A DNA stretch of 64,000 nt from JANQNX01 sp965601665 (GTDB lineage Bacteria > Pseudomonadota > Gammaproteobacteria > Eutrophobiales > Eutrophobiaceae): positions 2,356,001 to 2,420,000 of the forward strand of contig OZ271833.1 of NCBI GenBank assembly GCA_965601665.1. Direction: 5' to 3'. Shown here piece after piece: positions 1 through 7,851 of the stretch. Under the pieces are notes generated by a model. The model did not search any database and had not been told where the DNA came from. It saw only the letters and a program-made list of their open reading frames with translations. Within the stretch, counting starts at the first letter, position 1; every line of letters begins with the position of its first letter. Made by a program: the position numbers and the translations under genes.

Positions 1-1180
1 GATAATCCTCTCCTTCGATCAAGGGTGAAAGGTAGCGCCGACAAGCCTCGGTAATCCCGAAACCATCCTCACTGATAAAGTCGTTTGGCATCATCTTCTC
101 GACATTGGCCACGTCTTCGAGTTTTGCCTGTCCTATTTCCCACTTGTAAGGCGAGTCGGATTTCCTGACGACCGTCGGCATAACGGCATTGTCTCCTGCC
201 AACGCCATCTCTACAGCGGCCTTGCCCAGTGCATAGGCCTGCTCGACATCTGTCTTCGATGCGATGTGTCTCGCTGCCCGTTGCAGGTAATCAGCGACCG
301 CCCAGTGATACTTGTAACCGAGTGCATCTTTTAACATATTCGCGACGACGGGTGCCGCACCCCCCAGCTGTGCATGCCCGAAGGCATCACGGGTCCCCTG
401 CTCTGCCAGGAACTTGCCATCGGGCCAGTGTGCGCCTTCTGAAACAACGATAGAGCAGTATTCGTATGTTTCTACCTTCTCTTTTACTTTCGCGATAAAG
501 GCATCCTGGTTAAATTCCACTTCAGGAAACAGGATGACAATTGGAATATCGTTGTTTTCGTCAGCAGCCAGACCGCCAGCCGCGGCAATCCAGCCAGCGT
601 GTCTACCCATAACCTCGATAACAAAGATCTTGGTCGAGGTTCTTGCCATCGAGCAGACATCAAATGACGCCTCACGCACTGACGTCGCGATATACTTCGC
701 GACAGAACCAAAACCGGGGCAGACATCAGTAATCGGTAAATCATTGTCGACAGTCTTGGGCACGTGAATGGCCTGTATGGGAAACCCCATTTTTTCTGAC
801 AGCTGCGACACCTTGTGACAGGTATCTGCGGAATCGCCGCCGCCGTTATAGAAGAAGTAGCCAATATTATGGGCCTTGAAGATCTCCATCAGGCGATCGT
901 ATTCAGCCTTGCTTTCTTCGAGACCCTTGAGTTTGTAACGACACGAGCCAAAGGCGCCGGATGGCGTATGCCTCAACGCAGCTATGTCCGCATCACTGTC
1001 CTGGCTGGTGTCTATCAGGTCCTCGGTAAGTGCGCCAATGATGCCATTGCGGCCGGCGTACACGTTGGCTATTTTGTCCGGGTGTTGCCTGGCCGTCTCA
1101 ATGACGCCGCAGGCGCTGGCATTGATGACGGCGGTAACCCCGCCTGATTGTGCGTAAAATGCGTTTTTGGCCGCTGCCAT
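1..1180 (-). CDS. pfp: PPi-dependent 6-phosphofructokinase (partial, C-terminus beyond the left edge)
   Basis: Interconverts fructose 6-phosphate and fructose 1,6-bisphosphate, by motif with pyrophosphate rather than ATP as phosphoryl donor, which makes the step reversible. The protein starts MAAAKNAFYAQSGGVTAVIN and stays open to the window edge (about 393 codons). Visible motifs are YNGGGDSADT near residues 104-113, PKTVDND near 141-147 and MGRHAGW near 191-197. The Lys in PKTVDND and the Asp in GGGDS are the residues that mark PPi-using members; ATP enzymes have PGT and GDG. Known: several autotrophic and methanotrophic gammaproteobacteria use such enzymes in glycolysis and in the Calvin cycle. 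It is transcribed away from the bepA-like gene. The first Asp of the more usual GGDDS is Gly here. Confidence 0.9.
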   Translation of the reverse strand, partial: MAAAKNAFYAQSGGVTAVINASACGVIETARQHPDKIANVYAGRNGIIGALTEDLIDTSQDSDADIAALRHTPSGAFGSCRYKLKGLEESKAEYDRLMEIFKAHNIGYFFYNGGGDSADTCHKVSQLSEKMGFPIQAIHVPKTVDNDLPITDVCPGFGSVAKYIATSVREASFDVCSMARTSTKIFVIEVMGRHAGWIAAAGGLAADENNDIPIVILFPEVEFNQDAFIAKVKEKVETYEYCSIVVSEGAHWPDGKFLAEQGTRDAFGHAQLGGAAPVVANMLKDALGYKYHWAVADYLQRAARHIASKTDVEQAYALGKAAVEMALAGDNAVMPTVVRKSDSPYKWEIGQAKLEDVANVEKMMPNDFISEDGFGITEACRRYLSPLIEGEDY

Positions 1181-1306
1181 TGTGAAAGCTCCTGATAAAT
1201 TATGATGTTATGAAACTGATCAGTAAATCAGTTGGTCTTAATTATTATGTATAATTGGCAAAAAGTGACTTACCACTGCTGCAAACCTGTGTAGCAGGCT
1301 GATGCA

Positions 1307-2779
1307 ATGTTTCGCGCTATTATCAAAACACACACGGCTAAATACAAGCTCGCCCTGATCATCACCCTGATTCCGTTGCTGGTGTGGGCTGGCGCTTCCG
1401 AGTTACCTGACTTTGCCGACTCTGCAGGTAGCGTTATCTCGCCGGAATACGAACGCCGTCTGGGTCAGATGTTTCTAAAACAGGTACGTTACTTTTCCAA
1501 TATCAATACCGAACCCGACGTAGAGTCCTACATACAGTCGATTGGTTACCAGCTTGCATCCCATAGTGACAATACACAACAGCCATTTACTTTTTTCGTG
1601 GTTAATAACCCGGTCATTAATGCGTTTGCCGGGCCTGGCGGCATGATTGGTATGCATACCGGTGTCATCCTGAATTCTTCCAGTGAAAGTGAGCTCGCTG
1701 CTGTGATGGCCCATGAAATTGCGCACGTCACCCAGCGGCACCTCGCGCGTATGTTCGAGCAACATGAAAAGTACAGTGTGCCCAGTGCCGCAGCCATGGT
1801 AGGTGCCATTTTGCTGGCTATTGTAAACCCGGAGGCGGGAACGGCAGCGCTGGCCGGTGTTACCGGTATTAGCGCCCAGAGCCAGATTAATTTTACCCGT
1901 GCTAACGAGCAGGAAGCGGATCGGGTCGGTATGCAGTTACTGGCCCGAGCCGGTCACGATCCCCGTGCCATGCCAGCCTTCTTTCAAAAGCTGCAGCAGG
2001 TATCGCGCTTTGCACAGAGTAATGCACCGGAGTTCATGCGTACGCACCCGCTAACGACTTCACGTATCGCAGATACGATGGCGCGTGCAGAAAGTTATCC
2101 AGTAAAACAATACACCAATTCACTGAGTTATGAGCTTGTGAAATACAAACTGATGGCCTACTCATACAGTAATTCCAGGGGCGCCGTGAGTCAGTTGAAT
2201 CTGCGTTTAAACCAGGCTCAATTGTCAAATGAGAATGTGTTGCCTTTGCGCTATGGTCTTGCCCATGCGCATATACTTAACACCGATTTTGCCCAGGCGC
2301 GGGTGCAAAGTGACCTGCTGTTGAAGGCCGATCCTGACAGTGCGCCCTATATGTTATTGTCTGCCAGGATTTTTGCAGAACAGTCCAGGTATGATGACGC
2401 ACTGGAAATCTATCAAAGGGCATACAGGCTTTATCCAGACTATAAACCGGTACTGGTTGCTTACAGCCGCGCATTGCTCGATGTGAAGCAAGGCAGTAAG
2501 GCCCGGGAGGTGTTGAAAGATTATGAGCGCTATTATTCGCATGATCTTAATACATTTGCGTTGCTTGGGCAGGCAGAGGCCATGCTTGGTAATGAAATAG
2601 AAACTGCGATTATCCAGGCGGATTATTATTACCTTGCAGGGGAGACCAAACTCGCTATTGATAAACTACGATTTATTCAACAGCAGTATTCACTGGATTA
2701 TTACCAGGAAGAGCGCGTTAAGGCGAAAATGGCTGAATTGACATACGAACTGGAACTGGAAAAGGCGATAAATATTTAA
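1307..2779 (+). CDS. bepA: BepA-like periplasmic M48 metalloprotease with TPR domain
   Basis: Periplasmic zinc metalloprotease of the BepA/YfgC type; in E. coli this family helps assemble or degrade outer-membrane proteins such as LptD. An N-terminal hydrophobic segment (about residues 14-30, ending near VWAGA) looks like a Sec signal. The zinc site is HEIAH at residues 136-140, with the third ligand Glu in NEQEADRVG near 203. The C-terminal half (about 300-490) has the alternating helices of TPR repeats (LLSARIFAEQSRYDDALEIY and following). The length of 490 aa suits the family. Its stop shares one base with the soxY start, so the two are probably co-transcribed, an unusual pairing. Confidence 0.85.
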   Translation: MFRAIIKTHTAKYKLALIITLIPLLVWAGASELPDFADSAGSVISPEYERRLGQMFLKQVRYFSNINTEPDVESYIQSIGYQLASHSDNTQQPFTFFVVNNPVINAFAGPGGMIGMHTGVILNSSSESELAAVMAHEIAHVTQRHLARMFEQHEKYSVPSAAAMVGAILLAIVNPEAGTAALAGVTGISAQSQINFTRANEQEADRVGMQLLARAGHDPRAMPAFFQKLQQVSRFAQSNAPEFMRTHPLTTSRIADTMARAESYPVKQYTNSLSYELVKYKLMAYSYSNSRGAVSQLNLRLNQAQLSNENVLPLRYGLAHAHILNTDFAQARVQSDLLLKADPDSAPYMLLSARIFAEQSRYDDALEIYQRAYRLYPDYKPVLVAYSRALLDVKQGSKAREVLKDYERYYSHDLNTFALLGQAEAMLGNEIETAIIQADYYYLAGETKLAIDKLRFIQQQYSLDYYQEERVKAKMAELTYELELEKAINI

Positions 2780-3231
2780 TGTTTAGAAGAGACGTACTCA
2801 AGACGATGCTTGGCGCCGGTGCCGTGTTTTTTGGTGGCTTGCTCAGGCCAGTGAAAACATGGGCTGTCTGGAACGACGCGGCGTTTAGTGCGCAAAACCT
2901 GCAGTCAGCACTTGACGCGTATTACCCCGATCTTGATGTTGTTCCCAGCGACAGCATCACTATTGGCGTACGACAGGAAATAGAAAACGGCGCGGTCGTA
3001 CCGATTAAGGTGACAACGGATCTGCCTGACGTTCAGTCCATTGCCCTGTTCGTTGAAAAGAACCCGAATCCGTTGATTGCGAACTTTGATTTGTCGCCAA
3101 AATGCAGGGCGTTTGTCTCTTCGAGGATTAAAATGGATCAGTCGTCCGAAGTGATGGCTGTAGTGATGTCTGGTGGTAAACCATATAGCACTCAGGTGTT
3201 TGTAACCGTCCATCAGGGAGGGTGTGCCTGA
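2779..3231 (+). CDS. soxY: SoxY-type sulfur carrier protein
   Basis: Periplasmic carrier subunit that, in the Sox pathway, holds the sulfur substrate covalently on a C-terminal Cys while other Sox enzymes act on it. The N-terminus MFRRDVLKTMLGAGAVFFGG is a Tat-like signal (RRDVLK plus hydrophobic stretch), as is usual for SoxY. The single C-terminal Cys lies in GGCA at the very end (Cys149 of 150). The usual ending is GGCGG, so the swinging arm is shortened and altered. The soxZ start overlaps its stop (TGATG). No soxXA, soxB or soxCD is in the window, so it may serve a partial Sox system or another sulfur relay. Confidence 0.88.
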   Translation: MFRRDVLKTMLGAGAVFFGGLLRPVKTWAVWNDAAFSAQNLQSALDAYYPDLDVVPSDSITIGVRQEIENGAVVPIKVTTDLPDVQSIALFVEKNPNPLIANFDLSPKCRAFVSSRIKMDQSSEVMAVVMSGGKPYSTQVFVTVHQGGCA

Positions 3232-3542
3232 TGTCCACGATTCGTATCAGGACCAGGTTGAAAGACGGTATCACAACGGTGCGGGCAATCATTCGTCACC
3301 CAATGGAGACCGGTTTTCGGTTTGATGAAGAAACCCAGGACGTAGTACCTGCGCATTACATCAAGCTTGTCACCATCAAGCATAACGGTGAAGTTGTCAT
3401 GTCCTGTGACTGGAGCAGAGCAGTATCCAGGAACCCATACCTGTCATTCGTATTTACCGGCGCAAAACCAGGAGACACGTTGCAGCTGGATTGGCTGGAT
3501 ACCGAGGGCAAAACCGATATTGTAGAAACCACAATTGAATAA
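3231..3542 (+). CDS. soxZ: SoxZ thiosulfate-oxidation subunit
   Basis: Partner of SoxY; the SoxYZ heterodimer carries sulfur intermediates in the periplasm. It is a 103-aa protein with a family-typical start (STIRIRTRLKDG) and the motif IRHPMETGFR near residues 23-32. SoxZ has no signal of its own and is exported with SoxY. The ATG at 3231 is preferred over an in-frame GTG at 3222 because it overlaps the soxY stop and has a purine-rich AGGGAGG about 9 bases upstream. The CPBP protease gene follows after 12 bases, probably in the same transcript. Confidence 0.9.
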   Translation: MSTIRIRTRLKDGITTVRAIIRHPMETGFRFDEETQDVVPAHYIKLVTIKHNGEVVMSCDWSRAVSRNPYLSFVFTGAKPGDTLQLDWLDTEGKTDIVETTIE

Positions 3543-3554
3543 AGGCCGAGCTTA

Positions 3555-4433
3555 ATGCGCGCCGTGTTGCTATTCCTGATGTTTGTTGTTTTTGCATACG
3601 TCGCTGGCGCCGTGCTTGCCTATCCATTATGGCTGGCGCTGGATCCTTTTCTTGGGCTTGAATATCGTAAGTACCTTACCTATGCAACATTAATTAACGG
3701 TATTGTTATCAGTGCTGCCTATCTAAAAAGCTTTTCACTATTGTCACTCAAGGCATTCGGCTTTTCCGGTAACCGCACTGTTTTTTTTCATCACCTGTTA
3801 CGTGGTTTTGGCTATGGTATTGCCATCATCATCGTCATTGAGTTGTTGTTATATGCCCTTGCTATTCATGAACTGGATCCACGTAGAAGCTATACGCTTG
3901 ATGTCTTCGCCTTGCGGCTGTTAAAGGCTGTGCTGGCAGGTCTTTTTATCAGCTTGCTTGAAGAGTCGATCTTTCGCGGCGGCCTTTTTGCAGGCTTGCA
4001 TAACAAGGTAGGGGCAACGTTGGCTGTCTTGTTGTCCTCTTTTTTGTATGCCGCTGTCCATTTCATTCGCTACGGGGCGTTACCGGAGGGTGCCGAACCG
4101 GGCTGGATAACCGGTTTGCAGATGCTGCCTGCCGCGTTCAGCCGGCTTATCCAATGGACGATCCTTGATTACTTTCTTACGTTGTTTGCCTTTGGTGTAC
4201 TGTTGTCATTGTTACGCTTAAGGCATAACACGCTGGCAGCATGTATTGGCCTGCATGCAGGTGTCGTTATGGCGATCAAGATTGCAGACTACTATGGCCA
4301 GCGAACGAATAGCAGCAACTATGAGTTCCTGGTTAGTCAGTACAATTCAAGTTTTGGTTGGCTCAGCGTCGCCGTTATGATTGTTTGTATCAGCATTTAC
4401 TATCTACGGTTTTTCAGACGCAATACGGCCTGA
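3555..4433 (+). CDS. CPBP family intramembrane glutamic endopeptidase (Rce1/Abi-like)
   Basis: Multi-pass inner-membrane protein of the CPBP (CAAX protease and bacteriocin-processing) family. The diagnostic motifs are present in order: EE at residues 136-137 with Arg141 (LLEESIFRGG), His169 in AVHFIRYG, and His234 in LHAGVV. About seven to eight hydrophobic helices run through the 292 aa, the first at residues 2-24. Bacterial substrates of this family are mostly unknown. It lies 12 bases behind soxZ, so it may be expressed with the sulfur carrier genes, but nothing in the sequence links it mechanistically to them. Confidence 0.85.
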   Translation: MRAVLLFLMFVVFAYVAGAVLAYPLWLALDPFLGLEYRKYLTYATLINGIVISAAYLKSFSLLSLKAFGFSGNRTVFFHHLLRGFGYGIAIIIVIELLLYALAIHELDPRRSYTLDVFALRLLKAVLAGLFISLLEESIFRGGLFAGLHNKVGATLAVLLSSFLYAAVHFIRYGALPEGAEPGWITGLQMLPAAFSRLIQWTILDYFLTLFAFGVLLSLLRLRHNTLAACIGLHAGVVMAIKIADYYGQRTNSSNYEFLVSQYNSSFGWLSVAVMIVCISIYYLRFFRRNTA

Positions 4434-4435
4434 TG

Positions 4436-4597
4436 CTATTCTGTAGCCCCGTTGCGTGGTGCCCTATTTGAATCTATCAGTTCGGACAGACATAAACTGT
4501 AAATGCCGACCGCGTCCTTGGGCTGGATTTCCTCATCCTTGTTCTGGGCAATTAATCCGGCAGCAAGTATTGCGGCAATGATATGGTCTTCGTTCAT
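4436..4597 (-). CDS. Small hypothetical protein (53 aa)
   Basis: Short reading frame with a plausible ribosome binding site (TGGAGCC about six bases before ATG). The product begins MNEDHIIAAILAAGLIAQNK, has a mildly amphipathic N-terminal helix and ends in RNGATE. It contains one Cys and no signal or membrane segment. It sits between the converging CPBP gene and tupA, two bases after the CPBP stop on the opposite strand. Its composition is protein-like and it resembles small proteins with an N-terminal AAIL(A)AG segment seen in gammaproteobacteria, but I do not recognise a function. Confidence 0.55.
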   Translation of the reverse strand: MNEDHIIAAILAAGLIAQNKDEEIQPKDAVGIYSLCLSELIDSNRAPRNGATE

Positions 4598-4664
4598 GCT
4601 GGCTCCATTATTGTTTTACATTCAGTTATGAGTATAAACACCATGGAAGGAAAAAAAAGCGGGG

Positions 4665-5477
4665 CTATTTGATGACATCAGGATGAAATAGAACCTTGCC
4701 ATTGACCCTGAAGTTCCTGATGAGATCCTGGCCTTCCTGGCCACGAATAAAATCGACATACATTGTTGCCAGATCAACCTGCGTGTGAGGATGTTTTTCC
4801 GGATTTACTATCATGACGTGGTAAGGGTTAAACAATGACGCATCATTTTCAAAGGCAATGTCGAGACTTAGTTTATCCATCAAGGCGAGGAATGTGCCAC
4901 GATCCGTTAATGCATAGGCCTGTTTGTCGCTCGCAATTCTGAGCACGACACCCATACCCTGGCCGACCGACATATACCAGTCATCTTCCGGTTTGCCACC
5001 GATGGTTTGCCACAAAGCAATTTCCTTTTTATGCGTGCCCGAATCATCGCCGCGTGAGACGAAACCCAGTTTTTCACTAACCAGTTTATTCAAGGCTTGC
5101 TCGAGACTGGCCGCCTGTTTTAGTCCAGCAGGATCATCTGCAGGCCCGACAATAATAAAATCATTATGCATGACCGGAAGCCGGTTAATACCGTATCCAG
5201 CCTGTACGAACTTTTTCTCGTCAGCGGGCGCATGCACCATGAGCACGTCAACGTTACCGTTTTCCGCGAGGCGTAAAGCCTTGCCGGTTCCAACCGATAT
5301 TACGTCTACCTTAACGTTGTGTTTTTTCTCAAACGCCGGGTTTAATACACTAAGCAGACCCGAGTTATCCGTACTGGTAGTGGTGGCAAGCCGTATCCTG
5401 GCTGCATCGGCATAGACTGAACCTGAACAAAGGCCAATCAACAGGGCCGCGCAAATTCGAACAAGTCTCTTTTTCAT
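4665..5477 (-). CDS. tupA: TupA-like tungstate/molybdate-type substrate-binding protein
   Basis: Periplasmic binding protein for an ABC transporter of the tungstate (TupA) class. A Sec signal is present (KKRLVRICAALLIGLCSGSVYADA) and the mature protein begins near ARIRLATTTST. The motif TTTSTDNSGLL near residues 31-41 is the oxyanion-binding signature of TupA/WtpA-type proteins, followed by NVDVLMVHAP and SRGDDSGTHKKE. No permease (tupB) or ATPase (tupC) is adjacent, so partners must be encoded elsewhere or be missing. A porin gene lies upstream on the same strand with a 24-base gap, and the remains of a likely regulator lie beyond that, suggesting an eroded anion-uptake locus. Confidence 0.82.
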   Translation of the reverse strand: MKKRLVRICAALLIGLCSGSVYADAARIRLATTTSTDNSGLLSVLNPAFEKKHNVKVDVISVGTGKALRLAENGNVDVLMVHAPADEKKFVQAGYGINRLPVMHNDFIIVGPADDPAGLKQAASLEQALNKLVSEKLGFVSRGDDSGTHKKEIALWQTIGGKPEDDWYMSVGQGMGVVLRIASDKQAYALTDRGTFLALMDKLSLDIAFENDASLFNPYHVMIVNPEKHPHTQVDLATMYVDFIRGQEGQDLIRNFRVNGKVLFHPDVIK

Positions 5478-5501
5478 TCAATACTCCATAAACAATCCAT
5501 A

Positions 5502-6887
5502 CTAGAAGCTGACTACAACCTGGGAATATAAATAGCTGCTGTCAGTTTTATTGGCATTCTTCATCACATCCCCCGACAGCAAGAATGCTGCCCCGCTTTC
5601 AAGTCGCAGGTTTTTGGGCTTGATGTCCCAGCGCACGCGCGCTTCGGCCTGTGTGCCAATATACTTGTCTGACTGGCCCGGTAAATTCCTGATACCTGCC
5701 GTCGTCCAGGCGTCCTGATCTGATGCCAGCCAGAAACCTCTCAAGGCAACAAAACTGCTGACGGTTTTGAGGGGCTTGATCTTTAACCTGACGCCTGGCG
5801 TGATAATGTTCGAGCGTGCAAACGCACCATAAACGCTCGTTGGCCCATATTCAAACCTGCGGGCGCCATAAAGGGTGTCAAACCGATTGTTCTTGCCGTC
5901 ATCAGGGTCTTTATCGCCGCTGGCGTAATCAAACTGGAATATTAACTGTGGTTTCCATTTCGTGTTAAATGAATAGCCGGTCTCAAGGTGAAAAAAATAG
6001 GCAAAGTGGTCCAGGTCTCTTGTAGACGTTGTAGAACTGCGTGACTCGCCAAATTGAATGGCTGACTCCAGTTCATAGTAATAGGTACCGGGTGTTGGTT
6101 TTGTAAATATTCTCCCTACCAGTGTATATAGTTCCCTGTTCCTGGTTAGCAGCTCACCCGGCACATCTTTTTCGTCCAATCCCAGTAGATAGATTTCACC
6201 ATTGTGGCGTTCGCCGACGGGTAATGATGATCGCGAGTAGTAAAGCCCCCAGAACTTGACCTCATTGTATTCCTTGTCCAGCCTGGGTTCGTTATCAAGA
6301 ATGTTGCCATGCACTCGACGCTGGATCGGCAACGTAGCGAAGGCACGAAAATGACTGGTATTGTCGTTGCGCCAATTCAGGTCGACCCCGGTGAACGCAT
6401 TGATGGTATTGCGGTAACGGTTTCTGGCTACAAGGCGTCGGCTGCCAACATCCATCGTTATCCTGCCCCCTTTCAATGTAGAGCCAGTGCTGTTAGCCGC
6501 CTGGGTTATCGGGAATTCAACATAGGCCTGCAGCAGTTCCAGCGGGTTAACAATAGTCGTGTTTAATGGCGTGCCCGTGTCGACCAGCATGGCGCGCGAA
6601 TCCATCATTTCCGCGGCAAATCGTGTTTTGTCCAGACTGACAGTGGCCTTGATGTTGGTCCTGAAAACCAATGCCTGGTCACCACCGGAACGACCGGCAC
6701 GAAATTGATTGTTGAGGGTTTCAAAGCGTGATCGATGTTGTCCAGTGATGACAAACCAATCCGGGGTCAGGTTTTGCTGGGCAAGCCGCCAGGGCGCTTC
6801 ATTAGCATGGCTGTTCTGACTACAGAGCGTGACCAGCATGACAAAGGCAATCGTGTATTTTCTTGGCATATTTATATACGGTAACAA
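5502..6887 (-). CDS. Alginate-export-domain outer membrane porin
   Basis: Outer-membrane beta-barrel of the alginate-export family, found in many proteobacteria as a general solute porin rather than an alginate exporter. A signal peptide precedes a cleavage site near SQNSHA/NEAP; the mature part begins with the family pattern WFVITGQHRSRFETLNNQF, and the last residues form an amphipathic strand ending in Phe (YSQVVVSF), as barrel proteins do. An alternative start is the ATG at 6869 (MPRKYTIAF), which gives a more compact signal. It is 24 bases upstream of tupA on the same strand, so it may supply the outer-membrane route for the same solute. Confidence 0.78.
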   Translation of the reverse strand: MLPYINMPRKYTIAFVMLVTLCSQNSHANEAPWRLAQQNLTPDWFVITGQHRSRFETLNNQFRAGRSGGDQALVFRTNIKATVSLDKTRFAAEMMDSRAMLVDTGTPLNTTIVNPLELLQAYVEFPITQAANSTGSTLKGGRITMDVGSRRLVARNRYRNTINAFTGVDLNWRNDNTSHFRAFATLPIQRRVHGNILDNEPRLDKEYNEVKFWGLYYSRSSLPVGERHNGEIYLLGLDEKDVPGELLTRNRELYTLVGRIFTKPTPGTYYYELESAIQFGESRSSTTSTRDLDHFAYFFHLETGYSFNTKWKPQLIFQFDYASGDKDPDDGKNNRFDTLYGARRFEYGPTSVYGAFARSNIITPGVRLKIKPLKTVSSFVALRGFWLASDQDAWTTAGIRNLPGQSDKYIGTQAEARVRWDIKPKNLRLESGAAFLLSGDVMKNANKTDSSYLYSQVVVSF

Positions 6888-6945
6888 TTTACATATTTAA
6901 AAAAAAGATAGCTATAATAGTGACTTATAGAAAACTATTAAACAT

Positions 6946-7206
6946 GCAAAAGTTTGCCAATCTAAGATAAATTTTTCTATCGCTTGGCTGCTCGCCAATG
7001 ATCCAATCGACCCACGTTTGCTGATGTTGCTGTTGCAGGCTGTGAATCGCAATCAATCACTGTAAATGGCAGCAAAAGAGCTCAGGGCATTACTAAAGCG
7101 CCTGGATCTCAAGCAACGGATAGCGCAATTGCCAGGCTACAGCAGTGAACAAACGGGGAAACGAATTCATGCCGGGAAGCTATTGCAAACTGTCCAGAAT
7201 GTCTGA
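6946..7206 (+). pseudogene. Remnant of an HTH/PBP-like (PF12727-type) regulator with an internal deletion
   Basis: The 427-base gap 6888-7314 holds two protein-like pieces in the same frame, separated by one TAA at 7063-7065. The first, ending WLLANDPIDPRLLMLLLQAV, matches how HTH regulators of tungstate/molybdate loci begin (DPRLL..LL.AI...GSL). The second (7066-7206, 46 codons) contains RIAQLPGYSSEQTGK, matching how their PBP-like C-terminal domain ends (A.LPGYD....G). The whole DNA-binding and sensor middle is missing. It diverges from the porin-tupA pair, the usual position for such a regulator. The interpretation rests on motif memory, not alignment. The rest of the gap shows only an A/T-rich stretch in front of the porin gene. 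Confidence 0.5.
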
Positions 7207-7314
7207 CAGACCCTGTCACGACAAATTTTGATGTTGGCCAGGGCTTTATTTCACGGTCAATTCACGTGACGGGCTTTATTCTCCAGTCATCTAACCAAAC
7301 ATTGGAGAAGCTTT

Positions 7315-7575
7315 ATGCTTCATTTTCCCCGCTTCACGCCTGCAGATTTGACACTGTTGGAGACTCGTCACGGTTATCGTGCCAGTGATAGAACCACTGA
7401 CTATTATGAAGTGGTTGGGTATGACGGCCTGAGCCGTGCCACGTTTTTCAAGAATCGCCATGGTTACGGCGTGCGTGACACTCACGGCATTGTACTGGTA
7501 CAGGGCAAACCATTGCTATTGTCCGTATTCCGTGGGCCGCTAAACATTCCCACCAGACAGAGACGTACCAGTTAA
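7315..7575 (+). CDS. Small hypothetical protein (86 aa)
   Basis: Short frame with a reasonable ribosome binding site (TTGGAGAAG before the ATG). The product starts MLHFPRFTPADLTLLETRHG and contains two similar segments, RHGYRASDRTT and RHGYGVRDTHG, suggesting a small repeated beta unit. No signal or membrane segment is visible. It is the last gene before the island boundary at 7595, so before integration it would have neighboured the 3' end of tRNA-Lys. I do not recognise a family. A shorter frame on the other strand (7291-7485) looks less protein-like. Confidence 0.45.
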   Translation: MLHFPRFTPADLTLLETRHGYRASDRTTDYYEVVGYDGLSRATFFKNRHGYGVRDTHGIVLVQGKPLLLSVFRGPLNIPTRQRRTS

Positions 7576-7594
7576 TTCGTGAAGTAAAGGAAGG

Positions 7595-7636
7595 TAATGG
7601 TGGGCCGTGGGCGATTCGAACGCCCGACCAATGGAT
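7595..7636. repeat. Left attachment-site copy (tRNA-Lys 3' fragment)
   Basis: It is identical over 42 bases to 16067-16108. It includes the encoded CCA end, the acceptor 3' strand, the T arm and the 3' side of the anticodon stem and loop of tRNA-Lys, on the minus strand. After 7636 the sequence diverges from the tRNA, so this copy cannot make a tRNA. Confidence 0.88.
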
Positions 7637-7851
7637 AATAAACCATTAGTTCAAGGAACTTTCCAAAATCTATTCTTATGGAAATTAATGAGATTAGATA
7701 GGCTCGTTTACTTTAAAACGGCTTTGATCTACCTAATCCAGAGTAGAACATACTTCTTAAGTACTACACTCAATAAATGAAATTCATCCTGGTAGAATTC
7801 CGGTAATATTGTTGTAACACAGCACTACTAGCCTCGAAAAAAATTATATCT

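Noticed and set aside
414..1147. Plus-strand frames across the left end
   Set aside because: They are antisense to the phosphofructokinase, whose motifs are clear on the minus strand.
4924..5415. Plus-strand frame of 163 codons
   Set aside because: Antisense to tupA, with Ser/Pro/Thr-rich shadow composition.
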